A DNA stretch of 64,000 nucleotides, from positions 806,001-870,000 of the forward strand of contig NC_021833.1 of assembly GCF_000439455.1 (NCBI RefSeq), read 5' to 3'. Position numbers and translations under genes: made by a program. Source of the stretch: Spiroplasma diminutum CUAS-1 (GTDB lineage: Bacteria; Bacillota_I; Bacilli_A; Mycoplasmatales; Mycoplasmataceae). Shown here piece after piece: positions 6,251 to 17,128 of this stretch; the stretch's first letter is position 1; every line of letters begins with the position of its first letter. The notes below the pieces were generated by a model that was not told where the DNA came from, did not search any database, and worked only from the letters and a program-made list of their open reading frames with translations.

Positions 6251-9113
6251 AAGATACTGTTAAAATTTCTGGTTTTTCAAGAATTGATTTTACTTTTGCT
6301 AAGAACTTACCTGCTTCTGCTGCATCAATTATTCTTTGATCAATAGTTAAACTCATATTCATAATAGCTTTTATAGCAAGTTTTTCGTTATCAACAACAA
6401 CAGGTTTTTTAACAACCTTCCCAACTCCAATAACAGCTGCATTTGGATAAAAAATTGTTGGTGTTGCTTGAATAGCACCAATATTTCCATAGTTTGCTAT
6501 AGTTATAGTGCTTCCATCAGCTTCATAATTATAAAGTTCTCCTGAACGAAGTCTTGTTGTCATTTCTTTAATATCTATTGCAACTTCTTTTATTGATAAT
6601 TTTTCAACAAATTTCAATACCGGTATTATTAAACCTTCACTTGTTTCAGTTGCTAAACCAATATTATGATATTTCTTTATAATAACTTCATTTGTTTCGG
6701 CATCATAACTTGAATTTAATTTTGGATATTCTTCAAGAGCAATTGAAATTGATTTTGCAATAAATGATATTGTTGTAAATTTTATATGATTTTGAGTTTG
6801 TTTTAACATATGTTTTAATTTTAAAATAGAACTCATATCAATTTCAGTTGATATTGTTAATGGAGGAATAAAATTTTGACTCAATATCATTGATTTAACA
6901 GCTGAACTTCTGTTTTTATTGATTTTTTCTCTTTCAACAACCTTATTTATATCATTTGATTCAAATTGTAAATAACCTTGTGAGTTATCTGGTTTATCTT
7001 TTTCAAAATTAACATCGTTTATATTTTCTTCTTCTCTTTCTCTTTTTTCAGAATTAATTCTCTCTTGTTTTTCTAATTCATATTTTTGTCTTAATTCTTT
7101 TTCTATTCTTTGAGAAATTTCATTTTCTAAACGTGCAAGTTCCTCTTCTTTTTTTTGCTTTTCTTTAAGTTCATTAGCAAAAACATTAATTTCCTCTTTG
7201 ATGATTGCTTTTAGATCTCCTGCACTTACTTCTTTATTTGGTTCTCTTTTTGTATTCATACTTTGCATCATGTTTTGCATTAACATATATTGCATCATTT
7301 GACCAAAAGTATCAGTACCTGCATTAAAATTTGATTGTTGATTTAATTTAGAAGTAGCTGCATTAAGTTGATTTTGTTCTTTTAAAGTTTTTTGAAGTTC
7401 TTTAATTTGCTCTTTTAAAAAGTCCACTGTTTCATCTGCAACTTTTTTATCTGATGCTTTTACTAACTCTTCATCTTTTTTAATTATTTCAGTTTTAATT
7501 TCTTTTTGAACAATCTTAGGTGTTTTTGCTAAAATTGATTCTTGTTCAATTTCTTTTAATTCATCAGTACCAGCATTCAATCCTAATTCTTGAGTTTTTT
7601 CTATGTACTCTTCTTCATCTTTATAAGCTGTATATAGATTTGTTGCTCTAAGTCAGTTTTCAAATTCTTGTTTTCCTTTTGGTGTTTCATTATAAGCTTT
7701 AAAAAGCATTGCACCTGTAACTGGGTCTTGATAAGGTACTTCTCTTAAAAATTCTTTTGGAATTCCTGTTTCTTTAACTCTCTTACTAAACTCAAGATGT
7801 TCTTCTTTTAATCCTCGTTCAACTGCTTTTCTTCTTTCATTAATTACATTTCTTTCATCTCTACTTTTCATAATATCTCAACGTCTATTAGTATCATATA
7901 AATTAGAAAGTTTTGATTCAGCATATGTTTTATTTGACTTATGTTCAATTTCTTCAATTAATTCCTTAGGTCTTTTCTTTGGCATAACAATGCCTCCATG
8001 TGAATTTAAATCATTTGCATCAATTATTGTTGGTTCTGCATCTTCAACATATCCACCAAATGAAACACCAAAATCACCATCTTCACTGGCAGCTTGTCTC
8101 ATAAATTTATCATCTGATTTTACTTCAAGATTCTTTTGTTTCATTTTTTCAACCTCTTGTTTATTTTGTATAAGATCAATTTTTGCTTTTTCTTTTTCAC
8201 TGTCTAATACTGAATTTTCTTTGGTAGCTACAAGATCTTTTTCTAAAACATCTGGATCTCCACCAGACTTATTTAATTTTTCAATTCTTGCTTGAATTAT
8301 ATTTCTCATAATAAGTGGTCTACCCTTATCATCTAATTTAGACATTGCATTAATTTCTTGATCAACTTCTTTAATTTCCTTAAATTCATTTTCTTCAAGT
8401 AATTTTTCTTTTCTTGCTTGAACTAATTGTCTAAATTTACTTACTCCACTTGTATTATTGGTTGAAAATAAATTATTTCCTTCTAATGAACTCATATCTT
8501 CATTTGTAATTTTCAACAATTCTTCTTTGGTTAAATCACCCATTACTTTATTTTGAGGTGAATTTTCTGTTATTTTTCGAATATTAGCTCTCATTTGAGC
8601 AAATCTATCTTTTGGTTGTCCATTTGACTCACTCATAATTTTATCCCTCTCCTCAAGTTTTTTTAATTTTTCAGTAGAATCTACTATATCATCTTCTCCA
8701 TTAGAAAATGGAGTTACAGCTTGATTATATCTATCATACATTACAGCTCCAGAAAATAAATCCGCATCTGTTTCAACTGATTTTAAATTTAATTCAACGT
8801 CTTTTTCAGAAAGGTATACATCTTCTTCTGGGATATGTTGTATATCTCCCTTTTTGAAATACCTATTTTTAAATTTTTGAATTTCTTTTTCTCCAATTGC
8901 AATATTTGCTAATATACTTCCATTTTTAATTGGGCTACCCAGTTGTATTGTCTTTGTAACAACACCATTATAATTTGATTTAATATTAACTTTTTTACCA
9001 TTTTCTAATTCTATAAGAGCAAAGTCATCTCCAAAAGCAATTTCATCTCCTGAGAATAATCATTCTTTTAGAATTCCTTTAGTTTGTAAATTTCTAGCCC
9101 TCAAATGTACCAT
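6249..9113 (-). CDS. giant E2-like (2-oxoacid dehydrogenase acyltransferase fold) protein lacking catalytic residues
   Basis: 954 residues read through several TGA (Trp) codons. Residues 1 to about 76 resemble a lipoyl domain (KGILKEWLFSGDEIAFGDD ... GVVTKTIQLGSPIKNG), but the lipoylated ETDKA site reads ELENGKK, without Lys in register. Residues of about 80-720 are highly charged, Glu/Lys/Gln-rich and probably coiled coil, including a Met/Gln-rich patch (FGQMMQYMLMQNMMQSMNT). The last ~230 residues match the E2 catalytic domain (DGSTITIANYGNIGAIQATP, NAAVIGVGKVVKKPVV), yet the DHRxxDG active-site motif is DQRIIDAA. No peripheral-subunit-binding domain and no pdhA/pdhB are nearby. ATG 9113 has a GGAGGGCGA site, and a TATAAT lies at 9147-9152. 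Probably a structural or scaffolding pseudoenzyme. Confidence 0.75.
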
Positions 9114-9157
9114 AACTTAATCGCCCTCCAGTTATATACCACCTATTATTATATAAA

Positions 9158-9184
9158 AAATAAAGGCAAATTCCTACCTTTATT
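9158..9184 (-). terminator. weak terminator-like hairpin after the Pr6Pr gene
   Basis: An imperfect stem AAAGG / CCTTT extended by A/T pairs overlaps the stop codon at 9183 and is followed on the minus strand by a short T tract. It separates the membrane protein gene from the E2-like gene, which has its own TATAAT box at 9147-9152. Confidence 0.4.
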
Positions 9185-10451
9185 AATCAACATATTTAGG
9201 TTTAAATATTAAAACACCTTTTTTTACCAATTTTTTATATCTTTCAGCTTCTCTTAAATTTTCTTTTACAAATGCTCGATCTTTATAATTAATTGAAAGT
9301 ATAAATCTTTTTACTTGCTCTTTTGTACTTTTATAGACTGCTTTATCTTTTTTTATAGCTGCCTTTTTCAATTTTTGTTCTAATATTTGAGACTTAATAT
9401 ACTCATCCTTTTTTATTTTTCTTTGATTTCTTTCCAAAGAATTAATACTTTTTATAAAGACTTTGTATTTTGTTTTATTATGTAATCTATCTAATTTTAG
9501 AATATTTTTTGCTTTGCTTCTTTCTAACTTAACTTTCTTTTTACGATATGCATGTTCTTCGCTTGTAATAAGTTTTCCCTCAATATCATGTCATCTATAA
9601 AATTTACCATTATTTCAATTTAAATAAATAAATTGAAGTCCTATTACAAGTGTTGCAATTGATATGCAGGCAAATATAAATACAATTATCATAGCTCATT
9701 GTGGTAAAAAATTTTCACTTATTGAATTTCATTGACCATTAGATTCATATCTTAATTCGTATTTATGAATATTAAAAAATCAATATGGGTATCACATTTG
9801 TTGACTAAAATGCCTAGTTTGTTCTATTACTCCATTTTCTGCAGTTCATAATGTTTTTCAAATAGGATGTGTAAAATCATTACTATAAATATCAGAAAAA
9901 AAGTTCGGTGAGTAATATTGAAATCTAATTTCTCCCCTTACCATAGAGAATATTAAATAACCAGTTGGATAAGCACATGTAACTGGTAGTGAAAATTTTG
10001 AGTGTTTTCTGGGAGAATAATATTCATCTCCACAAGATAATAAAAAATAACCTATCATTATTGTTGGAATAAATATATGTAATATAATTGTTGAAACTCA
10101 ACTTGATGGATAATAGGCGTTAATTTCATCTCCTGAAGCTAAAAGTCCAAATCAAAAAACAATCATTGTAACAGTAATATAAACTGTCATAGCAAGTTCT
10201 ATACCAAAAGCTGGTTTAGCATTATAAATTCTTCTCATAAATAGTGCAACTATTAGATATAGAACTACTGCATAATTAGATTGTGTTGTAAAAAAAGCAT
10301 AATAAATGTTAATTCTTTCAATTGTTGGAATACCTTCTAAGTTCTTCTTTGGAGCATAAACTTGTAATACAAAATCGAATGCAAGAAAGACAACTAAAGC
10401 AATTAAAACCATAACTTTTAAAGAAAATTCAAAATCTTTATTTAATTTCAT
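9183..10451 (-). CDS. Pr6Pr-family multi-pass membrane protein
   Basis: 422 residues with about six hydrophobic segments in the first ~310 residues (e.g. VMVLIALVVFLAFDFVL, YAVVLYLIVALFM, AMTVYITVTMIVF) and the FFTTQSNYAVV motif typical of the Pr6Pr/FAR-17a-like family, whose function is unknown. The last ~110 residues are a strongly basic cytoplasmic tail (AYRKKKVKLERSKAKN, ERNQRKIKKDE). TGA codons at 9858 and 10152 are Trp. It lies between ackA and the E2-like gene, and hairpins on both sides suggest independent transcription. The basic tail could bind nucleic acid or anionic lipid, but nothing proves this. Confidence 0.65.
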
Positions 10452-10496
10452 TACTTCACCTTCTTCTCATTGTAAGAATTATATCTAATTAAAAAG

Positions 10497-10525
10497 AAAA
10501 AACCAAACCCGAGGTCTAGTTTTTA
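10497..10525 (-). terminator. terminator of the coaD-pta-ackA operon
   Basis: On the minus strand AAAAACTAGACC folds on GGTTTGGTTTTT with a very short loop (12 pairs including G-U), ending in a T tract just after the ackA stop. Confidence 0.7.
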
Positions 10526-10529
10526 ATAA

Positions 10530-11720
10530 TTATAAAAATTTAAGTGTTTCATTACAGATCATTAATTCCTCATTAGTTCTTACTTTTAATATAGATATCT
10601 TTGATTCTTTTGAAGAAATATTTAAATAATCTGAATATTTTTCCTCATTTAATTGAGAGTCAATTACTAATCCTAATAAATTTGATTTTTGAGTAATTTT
10701 TTCTCTAATTAAAGCTGCATTTTCTCCAATTCCTGCTGTGAAAATAATTCCATCAATTTTATCATTAATCTGATTTGCAAATTTAACTATAAAATCTGCA
10801 ACTATTTGTGTATAAAGTTCTACTGCTAATGAAGCTTTGTCATTTCCTTTTGTAGATTGTTCAATGACATCTCTCATATCACTACTAATTTCACTTATTC
10901 CTTGTAACCCAGATTGTTTATTTAATATATCTGTTATTTCAAATAAGTCTTTTCCAGTTTCTTTTGAAATATATTGAATTATTGAAGGGTCAATGTCTCC
11001 ACTTCTTGTACCCATCATTAAACCAGCAAGTGGAGTTAATCCCATTGTTGTATTAAATGATTTTCCATTTTTAATTGCACAAACACTTGCACCATTTCCT
11101 AAATGACAAACAATAAGATTTAAATTCTCTTGTTTTTTATTAAAAATTTCTTGTGCTTTAAATGCAATATATTCATAACTAATACCATGGAAACCATATT
11201 TTCTTACTTGATATTTTGAATATCATTCATACGGAACAGTGTACATATAATTAACTTCTGGCATAGTTTGATGATATGAAGTATCAAAACACCCTACTAA
11301 TTTAGCATTTGGTAAACTTTTTTCAAATGCATTTATTGAAGTTAAAGCTCCTGGATTATGCAATGGTGCTAATCTTATATTTTCTTCAATAGTTTTTTTA
11401 ATTTCATCAGTTATTTCAACTGGTTTAACTACTTTATCTCCACCATGGACTATTCTGAAACCAATACCTTTAATATCTTCTGGTTTTTCAATTACTTTTA
11501 ATTCTGTAAATTTATTTAGAATTAATTGAACAGCATCTAAATGGTCATTCATTTGATTATTAAACTCATGTTTTTCTCCTTCGATTTCAATTGTTAATCT
11601 TCCATCTACAGAAATTCTTTCTGCTAAACCTTCAACTTTTGAAATTGGATTTGAAGAATTTGATATATCAAATAATTTAAATTTTATTGAACTACTTCCG
11701 GCATTTACTACTAAAATCAT
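10530..11720 (-). CDS. ackA: acetate kinase
   Basis: 396 residues, the usual length. The N-terminal NAGSSSIKFKLF is the phosphate-binding motif of the acetate/propionate kinase family. FRIVHGGD, DTSYHQTMP, LGNGASVCA, PLAGLMMGTRSGDIDP and the C-terminal FTAGIGENAALIREK are all present; TGA codons are Trp. It makes ATP and acetate from acetyl phosphate in the cytoplasm. The start overlaps the pta stop by one base (TAATG), so translation is coupled with the enzyme that makes its substrate. It is followed by a strong terminator. Confidence 0.97.
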
Positions 11721-12703
11721 TATTCATTTCCTCCATTAAACATTGATGTGTAAATTGTAATTATTGATGTTTGTTTAATATCTTCTAAAGTAGCTCCTCT
11801 TGATAGATCATTTACAGGCTTATTTAAACCAAGAATAAATGGTCCAGCTGCTTGAAAATTACCAAATCTTTGTGCTATTTTATAACCTATGTTTCCTGCA
11901 TTTAAATCTGGAAATACATATACATCTGGATGCTCTTTTGTAATTATTGTATTTGGGTATTTTTTATCTCTTACACTTTTATCAAAAGCTGAATCAAATT
12001 GCATTTCTCCATCAAATAAAATGCCTTCAATTTGTTTTTCTTTTAATATTTGCACTGCTTCTTTTACTTTATCAACAGTTGGCCCCATACCTGATCCATT
12101 TGTTGAATAACTTAGCAAGCTAACTTGAACATCCTTTTCGTTTAATTGTTTTGCAAAATCTGCAGCCATTGACGCAATGTCTGCTAATTGTTGAGAGTTT
12201 GGATCTACATTCAATGCACAATCTGTAAATATATAGCTTTCAGTATCTTTAGACATTAAAAATACTGATGATGCTATTGAGTAGTTTGCACTAGTTTTAA
12301 TAATTTGTAATGCTGGTCTTAATGTATCTGCTGTTGTATATTCCAAACCACAAATCATTGCGTCAGCTAAATTCATTTTCATCATCATTACACCAAAATA
12401 AGTTCTTTGATTAATTAATTTCATTGCAGTTGCTTGATCTGCTTTACCCTTTCTTACTTCTAGAAAGACTTTAATCATTTCACTTTGATCATATTCATCA
12501 ATAATAATAGTTTTCACTTTTTCATTTAAGTTACTTGGAAGTTCACTTTTTGTATTAAATAATAAGACTGGTATTGCTAAATCATTTTCAACTAAGAAAT
12601 TTGCGTTCTGTTGAATTTTTTCTTGAGTTCCTTCTGGAAATACAACTATTTGTTTCTTTTCAATTGATTTAATTTTATTTTCAATTTCTTTTATTGTTCA
12701 CAT
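11720..12703 (-). CDS. pta: phosphate acetyltransferase
   Basis: 327 residues. It converts acetyl-CoA and phosphate to acetyl phosphate. Recognisable are VVFPEGTQEKI, the TTADTLRPALQIIK segment, DCALNVDPNSQQLADIA, GSGMGPTVDKV, VYVFPDLNAGNIGYKIAQRF and the C-terminal GPFILGLNKPVNDLSRGA. The start is ATG-TGA (Met-Trp) at 12703 with AGGAG upstream. It forms a three-gene operon coaD-pta-ackA, linking CoA availability with substrate-level phosphorylation. All motifs typical of the short, one-domain form are present. Confidence 0.97.
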
Positions 12704-12705
12704 AC

Positions 12706-13137
12706 TTAATTCTCCTTATTTTTATATTTTTCAATTTCTTTTAATAATGATGAGGAAATTTTTCTATTTTCATTATCAGATAAAAATAATACTGTTTCTA
12801 AATCTTTAAATAAACTTTTATTTCCATCATTTAATTCAATTTCATATTCAAGTGTTTGAGCATCTCTAATTCCTCTAACAACATATTGTACATCTCTATT
12901 TTTTGCAAATTCTGCTGTTAACTGATTTTCATTGATTTCAATTTTTACATTTTTAATATCTTTTGTCATTAATTTTATTTTATCAACTCTACTCTTTAAA
13001 TCTGGATTGCTATTTTTTGCAATATTTTTTGTAATAACAATAATTACTTCATCAAAGAGTTTTGAAGCTTTTAACAATATATTTAAATGTCCTTCATGAA
13101 ATGGATCAAAGCTTCCTGGATAAATTGCTCTTTTCAT
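12706..13137 (-). CDS. coaD: phosphopantetheine adenylyltransferase
   Basis: 143 residues with the nucleotidyltransferase HxGH box in YPGSFDPFHEGHLNIL, then RVDKIKLM, and YVVRGIRDAQTLEYEIELND, the substrate loop of the CoaD family; the C-terminal ISSSLLKEI is also typical. It adenylates 4'-phosphopantetheine to dephospho-CoA, the fourth step of CoA synthesis. It is the first gene of the coaD-pta-ackA operon and is divergent from coaX, another CoA-pathway gene, across a 102-base region. Confidence 0.95.
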   Translation of the reverse strand: MKRAIYPGSFDPFHEGHLNILLKASKLFDEVIIVITKNIAKNSNPDLKSRVDKIKLMTKDIKNVKIEINENQLTAEFAKNRDVQYVVRGIRDAQTLEYEIELNDGNKSLFKDLETVLFLSDNENRKISSSLLKEIEKYKNKEN

Positions 13138-13239
13138 ATTAACCCTTTCTTAATATCAATATAATTTTATAATTAATTTAATGAAATTTTTTTCCTTTCT
13201 AATATTTTATGTAATAAAATTATTAAAATGAGGTAAAAA

Positions 13240-13977
13240 ATGAAAACACTTTTAATTGATATTGGAAATACAACAGCAGATTTCAGAATTTGAGATAGTA
13301 AATTAAAAATACTTGAAAAAATAATAAGACCTGAAACAAAAGATATGGAATGAAGAAGAAGTAAAATACTAAGTAAATACTTTACAGAGAATAATATTGA
13401 GTTTGATCAAATTGCGTATGTATCTGTTGTTCCTGAATGAAATGATATATTAAGAGCATTTGCTATAAATATGAAAACAAATATTTTTAACCTAAGAAGT
13501 GATTTTAAAATAGATAAAGAACTATTTGAAATTGATGACATAAACAAATTAGGAGCTGATTTTATTTCAAATTTTTATGGAGCTTTAGCTAAATATGATA
13601 TAAAAAGTGGAGTAGTTATTTCAATGGGTACAGCATCTACTTTGGCTATTGTGGAAAATTCAAAATTTAAAGGAGCTATTATTTGTCCAGGTTTAAAAAG
13701 TTCACTTAATTGTCTAATTTCAAGTGCAGTTCTTTTGCAAAATAATACTTATGAGAAATCAAATAAAACATATGGTAAAAACACTGTTGATGCAATAAAT
13801 TTCGGAGCTTATAATGCTCATTATTTAATGCTTAGTTCGATAATAAGAGAATTAAAATTTGATTTCGCAATATTTACTGGTGGTAATTCTGTCTTCTTTA
13901 AAGAAGAAATTCAAAAAGATAATTTTATTTTTGACGAACAGTTAATTTTCGAAGGTTTAATTAGATTTATTAAATAA
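13240..13977 (+). CDS. coaX: type III pantothenate kinase
   Basis: 245 residues. MKTLLIDIGNTTADFRIW is the ASKHA-fold phosphate-1 motif of CoaX; LGADFISNFYGAL matches the GADR...GA motif; SMGTASTLAIVE and IFTGGNSVFF are the later nucleotide-binding motifs. The kinase phosphorylates pantothenate, the first step of CoA synthesis. TGA codons near 13290, 13350 and 13438 are Trp, so the gene starts at ATG 13240 (AGG about 7 bases upstream), not at a later Met. It is divergent from coaD and ends at a bidirectional terminator. Confidence 0.92.
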
Positions 13978-14010
13978 AATATGACACATTAACTGTGTCA
14001 TATTTTATTT
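13974..14010. terminator. bidirectional terminator between coaX and the hydrolase gene
   Basis: A perfect 11-bp stem AATATGACACA / TGTGTCATATT (13978-13988, 13994-14004) with a five-base loop lies between two convergent genes, with A-rich and T-rich flanks so it can work on both strands. Confidence 0.8.
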
Positions 14011-14919
14011 ATTTAAAAAATTAAGTGTATCATTATATATTTCTTCTTTTGTTATATCAAAAAGAATTTCATGTCTTAAGTTTTCATATAATTTAATTGT
14101 TACATCTAAATGAACTTTTTTAAATTTCTTAAATGTTTTTTTAACTGATTTTCCAAAATTACCAACAGGATCATTATTTCCTGAAGCTAAAAGTATTGGC
14201 AAATCCTTTCTTATTTTTTTTATATTTGCTATTTTTTGTATATATAAAAGACCTTTAAATAAATCCTTAAATGCTGATGTTGTAAAAATTTGTCCACATA
14301 AAGGATCTTCTACAAACTTTCTAACATTTTCTTTATCAATTGAAAGTCATTCACATCCAGTTTCACCTTCTAGTTTAAATTTTTTATTAAAATTTTTATA
14401 ACTCAAATTTCAAATAAATTGGTCAATATTCTTATGTCCATATTTTTTTTGTCTAAATTTAGCTGTTTTTACTCCAATTTTTAAAGATATAGTACTTTGT
14501 CACGCTGTTCCGCTTAATATCAATTTGTCAATTGTTTCAGAGTGATCAATTGCATAATTCCTTGCCAGAAAACTTCCCATTGAATGACCCAACATTATTA
14601 CTTTTAAATTCTTGTAATTTTTATGTATATAATCATTGATTAGTTTTAAATCAGAGACAACTATTTTTCAACCATCATGTTTTGAAAAATAACCTAATTC
14701 ATTTTTCTCTAGGTTTGCAGTTTTTCCATGTCCTCTATGGTCATTTGAAACAACAATTCATCCATTTTCATTTAAAAATTTTGCAAAATCTTCATATCTC
14801 TTTGAATGTTCACAACTACCATGAACTATTTGTAAAACACCTATTGGATTTTTTACTTTGTCTCAAATATATGTATAAATTTCTTTTCCATCATTTGCTT
14901 TTAAAATTATTTCATTCAT
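14005..14919 (-). CDS. alpha/beta hydrolase (lysophospholipase / monoacylglycerol lipase-like)
   Basis: 304 residues. The family landmarks are VLQIVHGSCEHSKRYEDFA, SNDHRGHGKT, the nucleophile elbow LGHSMGSFLAR, the acid loop GNNDPVG and the catalytic His in NLRHEIL. This is the serine-aminopeptidase-S33-like group that includes lysophospholipases and monoacylglycerol lipases. No signal peptide, so cytoplasmic or membrane-associated. ATG 14919 follows AGGGGATTTTT. A role in recycling host lipid would fit the DegV, ACP and CoA genes nearby, but the substrate cannot be read from the sequence. Confidence 0.85.
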
Positions 14920-14956
14920 AAAAATCCCCTATTCATAATATTAGTACAAAAATAAA

Positions 14957-14988
14957 TAAAACTCTTTACAAAAAAGTAAAGAGTTTTA
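14957..14988. terminator. terminator of ldh
   Basis: A perfect 12-bp stem AAAACTCTTTAC / GTAAAGAGTTTT (14958-14969, 14976-14987) lies just after the ldh stop; T-rich sequence follows on the minus strand. Confidence 0.8.
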
Positions 14989-14994
14989 TCATAA

Positions 14995-15948
14995 TTATTT
15001 AATTGCTTCTTTTGCAATATTAAATACTTCTTTTAATTGTTCACATGATTTATTAAATAATTCTTGTTCTTCATTTGTAATATCTCATTGAATAATTCTT
15101 TCAATTCCATTTTTTCCAATTACACAAGGAACACTTGTGTAAATATCTGAGTTATTGTACTCACCTTTTAAGTGTGCACCAACTAATAGCATTTTATGCT
15201 CATCTCTTAAAATAGCTTTAACTATTGTTGCTAAACATACACCAATTCCATAATGAGTTGCTCTTTTTTTCTCAATAATTTTATATGCTAAGTGAGTTGC
15301 TTCTTCTTTTACTTCATCAAGATCTGATTGAGTAATTAATCCTTCATTTAGATATTCTGCAACAGTTTTACCTAAAACTGTTCCTCTACTTCATGCAGCA
15401 ACTGATGAATCTCCATGTTCTCCTAATAAGTAAGTTTCAACTGTATTTGGTGCAACATTTAATTTTGCAGCCAATAGTCTTCTTAATCTTGCTGAGTCCA
15501 AAGTTGTTCCTGATGAAATAACTTTTGAACTTTCAAATCCTGTAACATTTTGATAAACATAAGTTAAAACGTCAACTGGATTTGAAGCAATAACTGTAAT
15601 TCCATCAAATCCTGAATTTTTAATTTGAGTTGCAATTTCCTTCATAATTTTTGCATTATCTGCAACCATTTCCAATCTTGTTTCTCCTGGTTTTTGAGGT
15701 CTTCCAGCTGTAATTACAACAATGTCAGCATCTTTACAATCTGAATATTCTCCTGCTTTAATTGAGTTAAATGAATTTGTTAGAACTGCTTGTGCATCTG
15801 CAATATCCATTTGGTTTCCTTCTGCAGCATCTTTAAAAACGTCAATTAAAACGTAATCTTGTGCTATTCCTTGATTAACAGCTGAATATACAAAACTTGT
15901 TCCTACAGCTCCACAACCAACTAATACTATTTTTTTGTTATTTTTCAT
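14995..15948 (-). CDS. ldh: L-lactate dehydrogenase
   Basis: 317 residues, normal length. The Rossmann motif is VGCGAVGTSFVYSA. The active-site loop is AGRPQKPGETRLEM, with the substrate-binding Arg. VIASNPVDVLTY and the catalytic LGEHGDSS (His) are present, and DSARLRRLLA is typical of LDH rather than malate dehydrogenase. One TGA (Trp) follows the HGD motif. It reduces pyruvate to lactate and re-oxidises NADH in glycolysis. A possible promoter TTGTAG-17-TATTAA lies upstream, with AGGAG 11 bases before the ATG. It is monocistronic between two terminators. Confidence 0.97.
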
Positions 15949-16052
15949 AATTTATATCGCTCCTACACTTATATATTAATACTTATAAAAAATGATATCT
16001 ACAAAATGAGCATGTTTCTTTAAAAATGAAAAAAATTTTTATGTTTTAAAAT

Positions 16053-16077
16053 AAAAAAATACCCGTAATAACGGGTA
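16053..16077 (-). terminator. terminator of rplM-rpsI
   Basis: Stem TACCCG / CGGGTA extended by A/T pairs, followed by seven T on the minus strand, about 27 bases after the rpsI stop. Confidence 0.8.
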
Positions 16078-16103
16078 AACATATGTACATATGATATTGT
16101 AAA

Positions 16104-16508
16104 TTAACGTTTTGAGAATTGTGGTGCTCTACGTGCTCCATAAAGCCCGTATTTTTTACGTTCTTTAACACGAGCATCACGTGTTAATAAACCATGTCCT
16201 CTTAATTCTGGTTTGTAATCTTTACTTGCTTCTAATAAAGCTCTTGCTATTCCTAAACGAGCTGCTCCAGCTTGTCCAGTGAATCCTCCACCTTTAACAG
16301 TAATTCTAATTGAAAAGTCTGATTTTGTACCTGTAGCTTCTAAAGGTTGTTCCATATCTTGAACTAAAGTTGCATATGGGAAAAACTCTAAAGCTGGTTT
16401 TCCATTAACAATAATTTCACCTTGTCCAGGAGTTAACATAACTTGAGCAACTGAAGATTTTCTTCTTCCAGTTCCTCTATACATAACAACTTCTTTTTTT
16501 GCTGCCAT
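16104..16508 (-). CDS. rpsI: 30S ribosomal protein S9
   Basis: 134 residues. The S9 signatures [37 protein letters not shown] and the C-terminal [27 protein letters not shown] (basic tail reaching the P-site tRNA) are complete. It sits in the 30S head. The start overlaps the rplM stop by one base (TAATG), the usual rplM-rpsI two-gene operon of bacteria. Confidence 0.98.
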   Translation of the reverse strand: MAAKKEVVMYRGTGRRKSSVAQVMLTPGQGEIIVNGKPALEFFPYATLVQDMEQPLEATGTKSDFSIRITVKGGGFTGQAGAARLGIARALLEASKDYKPELRGHGLLTRDARVKERKKYGLYGARRAPQFSKR

Positions 16509-16963
16509 TATTTGTTATCTCCTTTATTTGATTTAATTATCATCACCTCTGGATTTTGTGCTTGATGTGGATGTTCACTACCTGCATAAACGTGTAATGC
16601 ACGGTATTGATTTCCCCCTTGAACATTTTTAGGTAACATTAATCTTACTGCTCTTTCAATAATTCTTTCAGGGAATAATTTACGTTGTGTTGCAACGTTT
16701 CTTGATTTTAATCCCCCTGGGTGCATTGAATGGTGGTAGTAGTTTTTATCACTTTCTTTTTTTCCTGATAATACTACTTTTTCAGCATTAATTACGATTA
16801 CGTGATCTCCATTATTAATATGAGGTGTAAATGTTGGTTTATTTTTTCCTCTTAGAACCATAGCAATTTGAGTAGATAATCTACCTAAAGTTGCTCCAGT
16901 TGCGTCAACTACGTATCATTTTTTAGCAATGTCTGCTGTTTTAATTAATGTAGTTTGTTTCAT
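16508..16963 (-). CDS. rplM: 50S ribosomal protein L13
   Basis: 151 residues. The start [21 protein letters not shown] is the classical L13 N-terminus (ATG 16963, TGA as Trp). [36 protein letters not shown] and [19 protein letters not shown] follow. It is an early 50S assembly protein and the first gene of the rplM-rpsI operon. A hairpin with features of the L13 leader lies directly upstream and pairs with part of the ribosome-binding region. Confidence 0.98.
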
Positions 16964-16975
16964 GTGCTTTTTCTC

Positions 16976-17014
16976 CTTACCTTCCGGGGCTCATGAGTAA
17001 GCAAATATATTATA
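16976..17014 (-). promoter_or_regulatory. putative L13 leader hairpin and -10 box of rplM
   Basis: On the minus strand TATAAT (17009-17014) is followed by GCTTAC, TCATGAGCCCCGGAAG and GTAAG, where CTTAC pairs with GTAAG (16997-17001 and 16976-16980). The 3' arm runs into the AAGGAG ribosome-binding site. The GC-rich loop is striking in this AT-rich genome. It resembles the autoregulatory L13 leader known in Firmicutes; identity with that family is judged by memory, not by a covariance search. Confidence 0.5.
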
Positions 17015-17054
17015 CATTATTTCTTAATTTAGATAAATAAATTAAAATTAAAAT

Positions 17055-17094
17055 ATAAAAAACTCAACAAAATATTTTCAAATTGTTGAGTTTT
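17055..17094 (-). terminator. terminator of the lipoprotein/permease block
   Basis: A 12-bp stem AAAACTCAACAA / TTGTTGAGTTTT (17059-17070, 17083-17094) is followed by T-rich sequence on the minus strand, 35 bases after the lipoprotein stop. Confidence 0.8.
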
Positions 17095-17128
17095 AATCTT
17101 TTTAATTAAAATAATATATAAAAATAGC

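Noticed and set aside
6249-9113. Reading the E2-like gene as an active pyruvate dehydrogenase E2 or as three separate genes.
   Set aside because: The pieces lie in one frame joined by TGA (Trp) codons, and the DHRxxDG catalytic motif and lipoyl Lys are missing.
16080-16093. Perfect 14-base palindrome CATATGTACATATG in the rpsI 3' region.
   Set aside because: Short AT-rich palindromes are expected by chance here, and nothing else marks it as a site.
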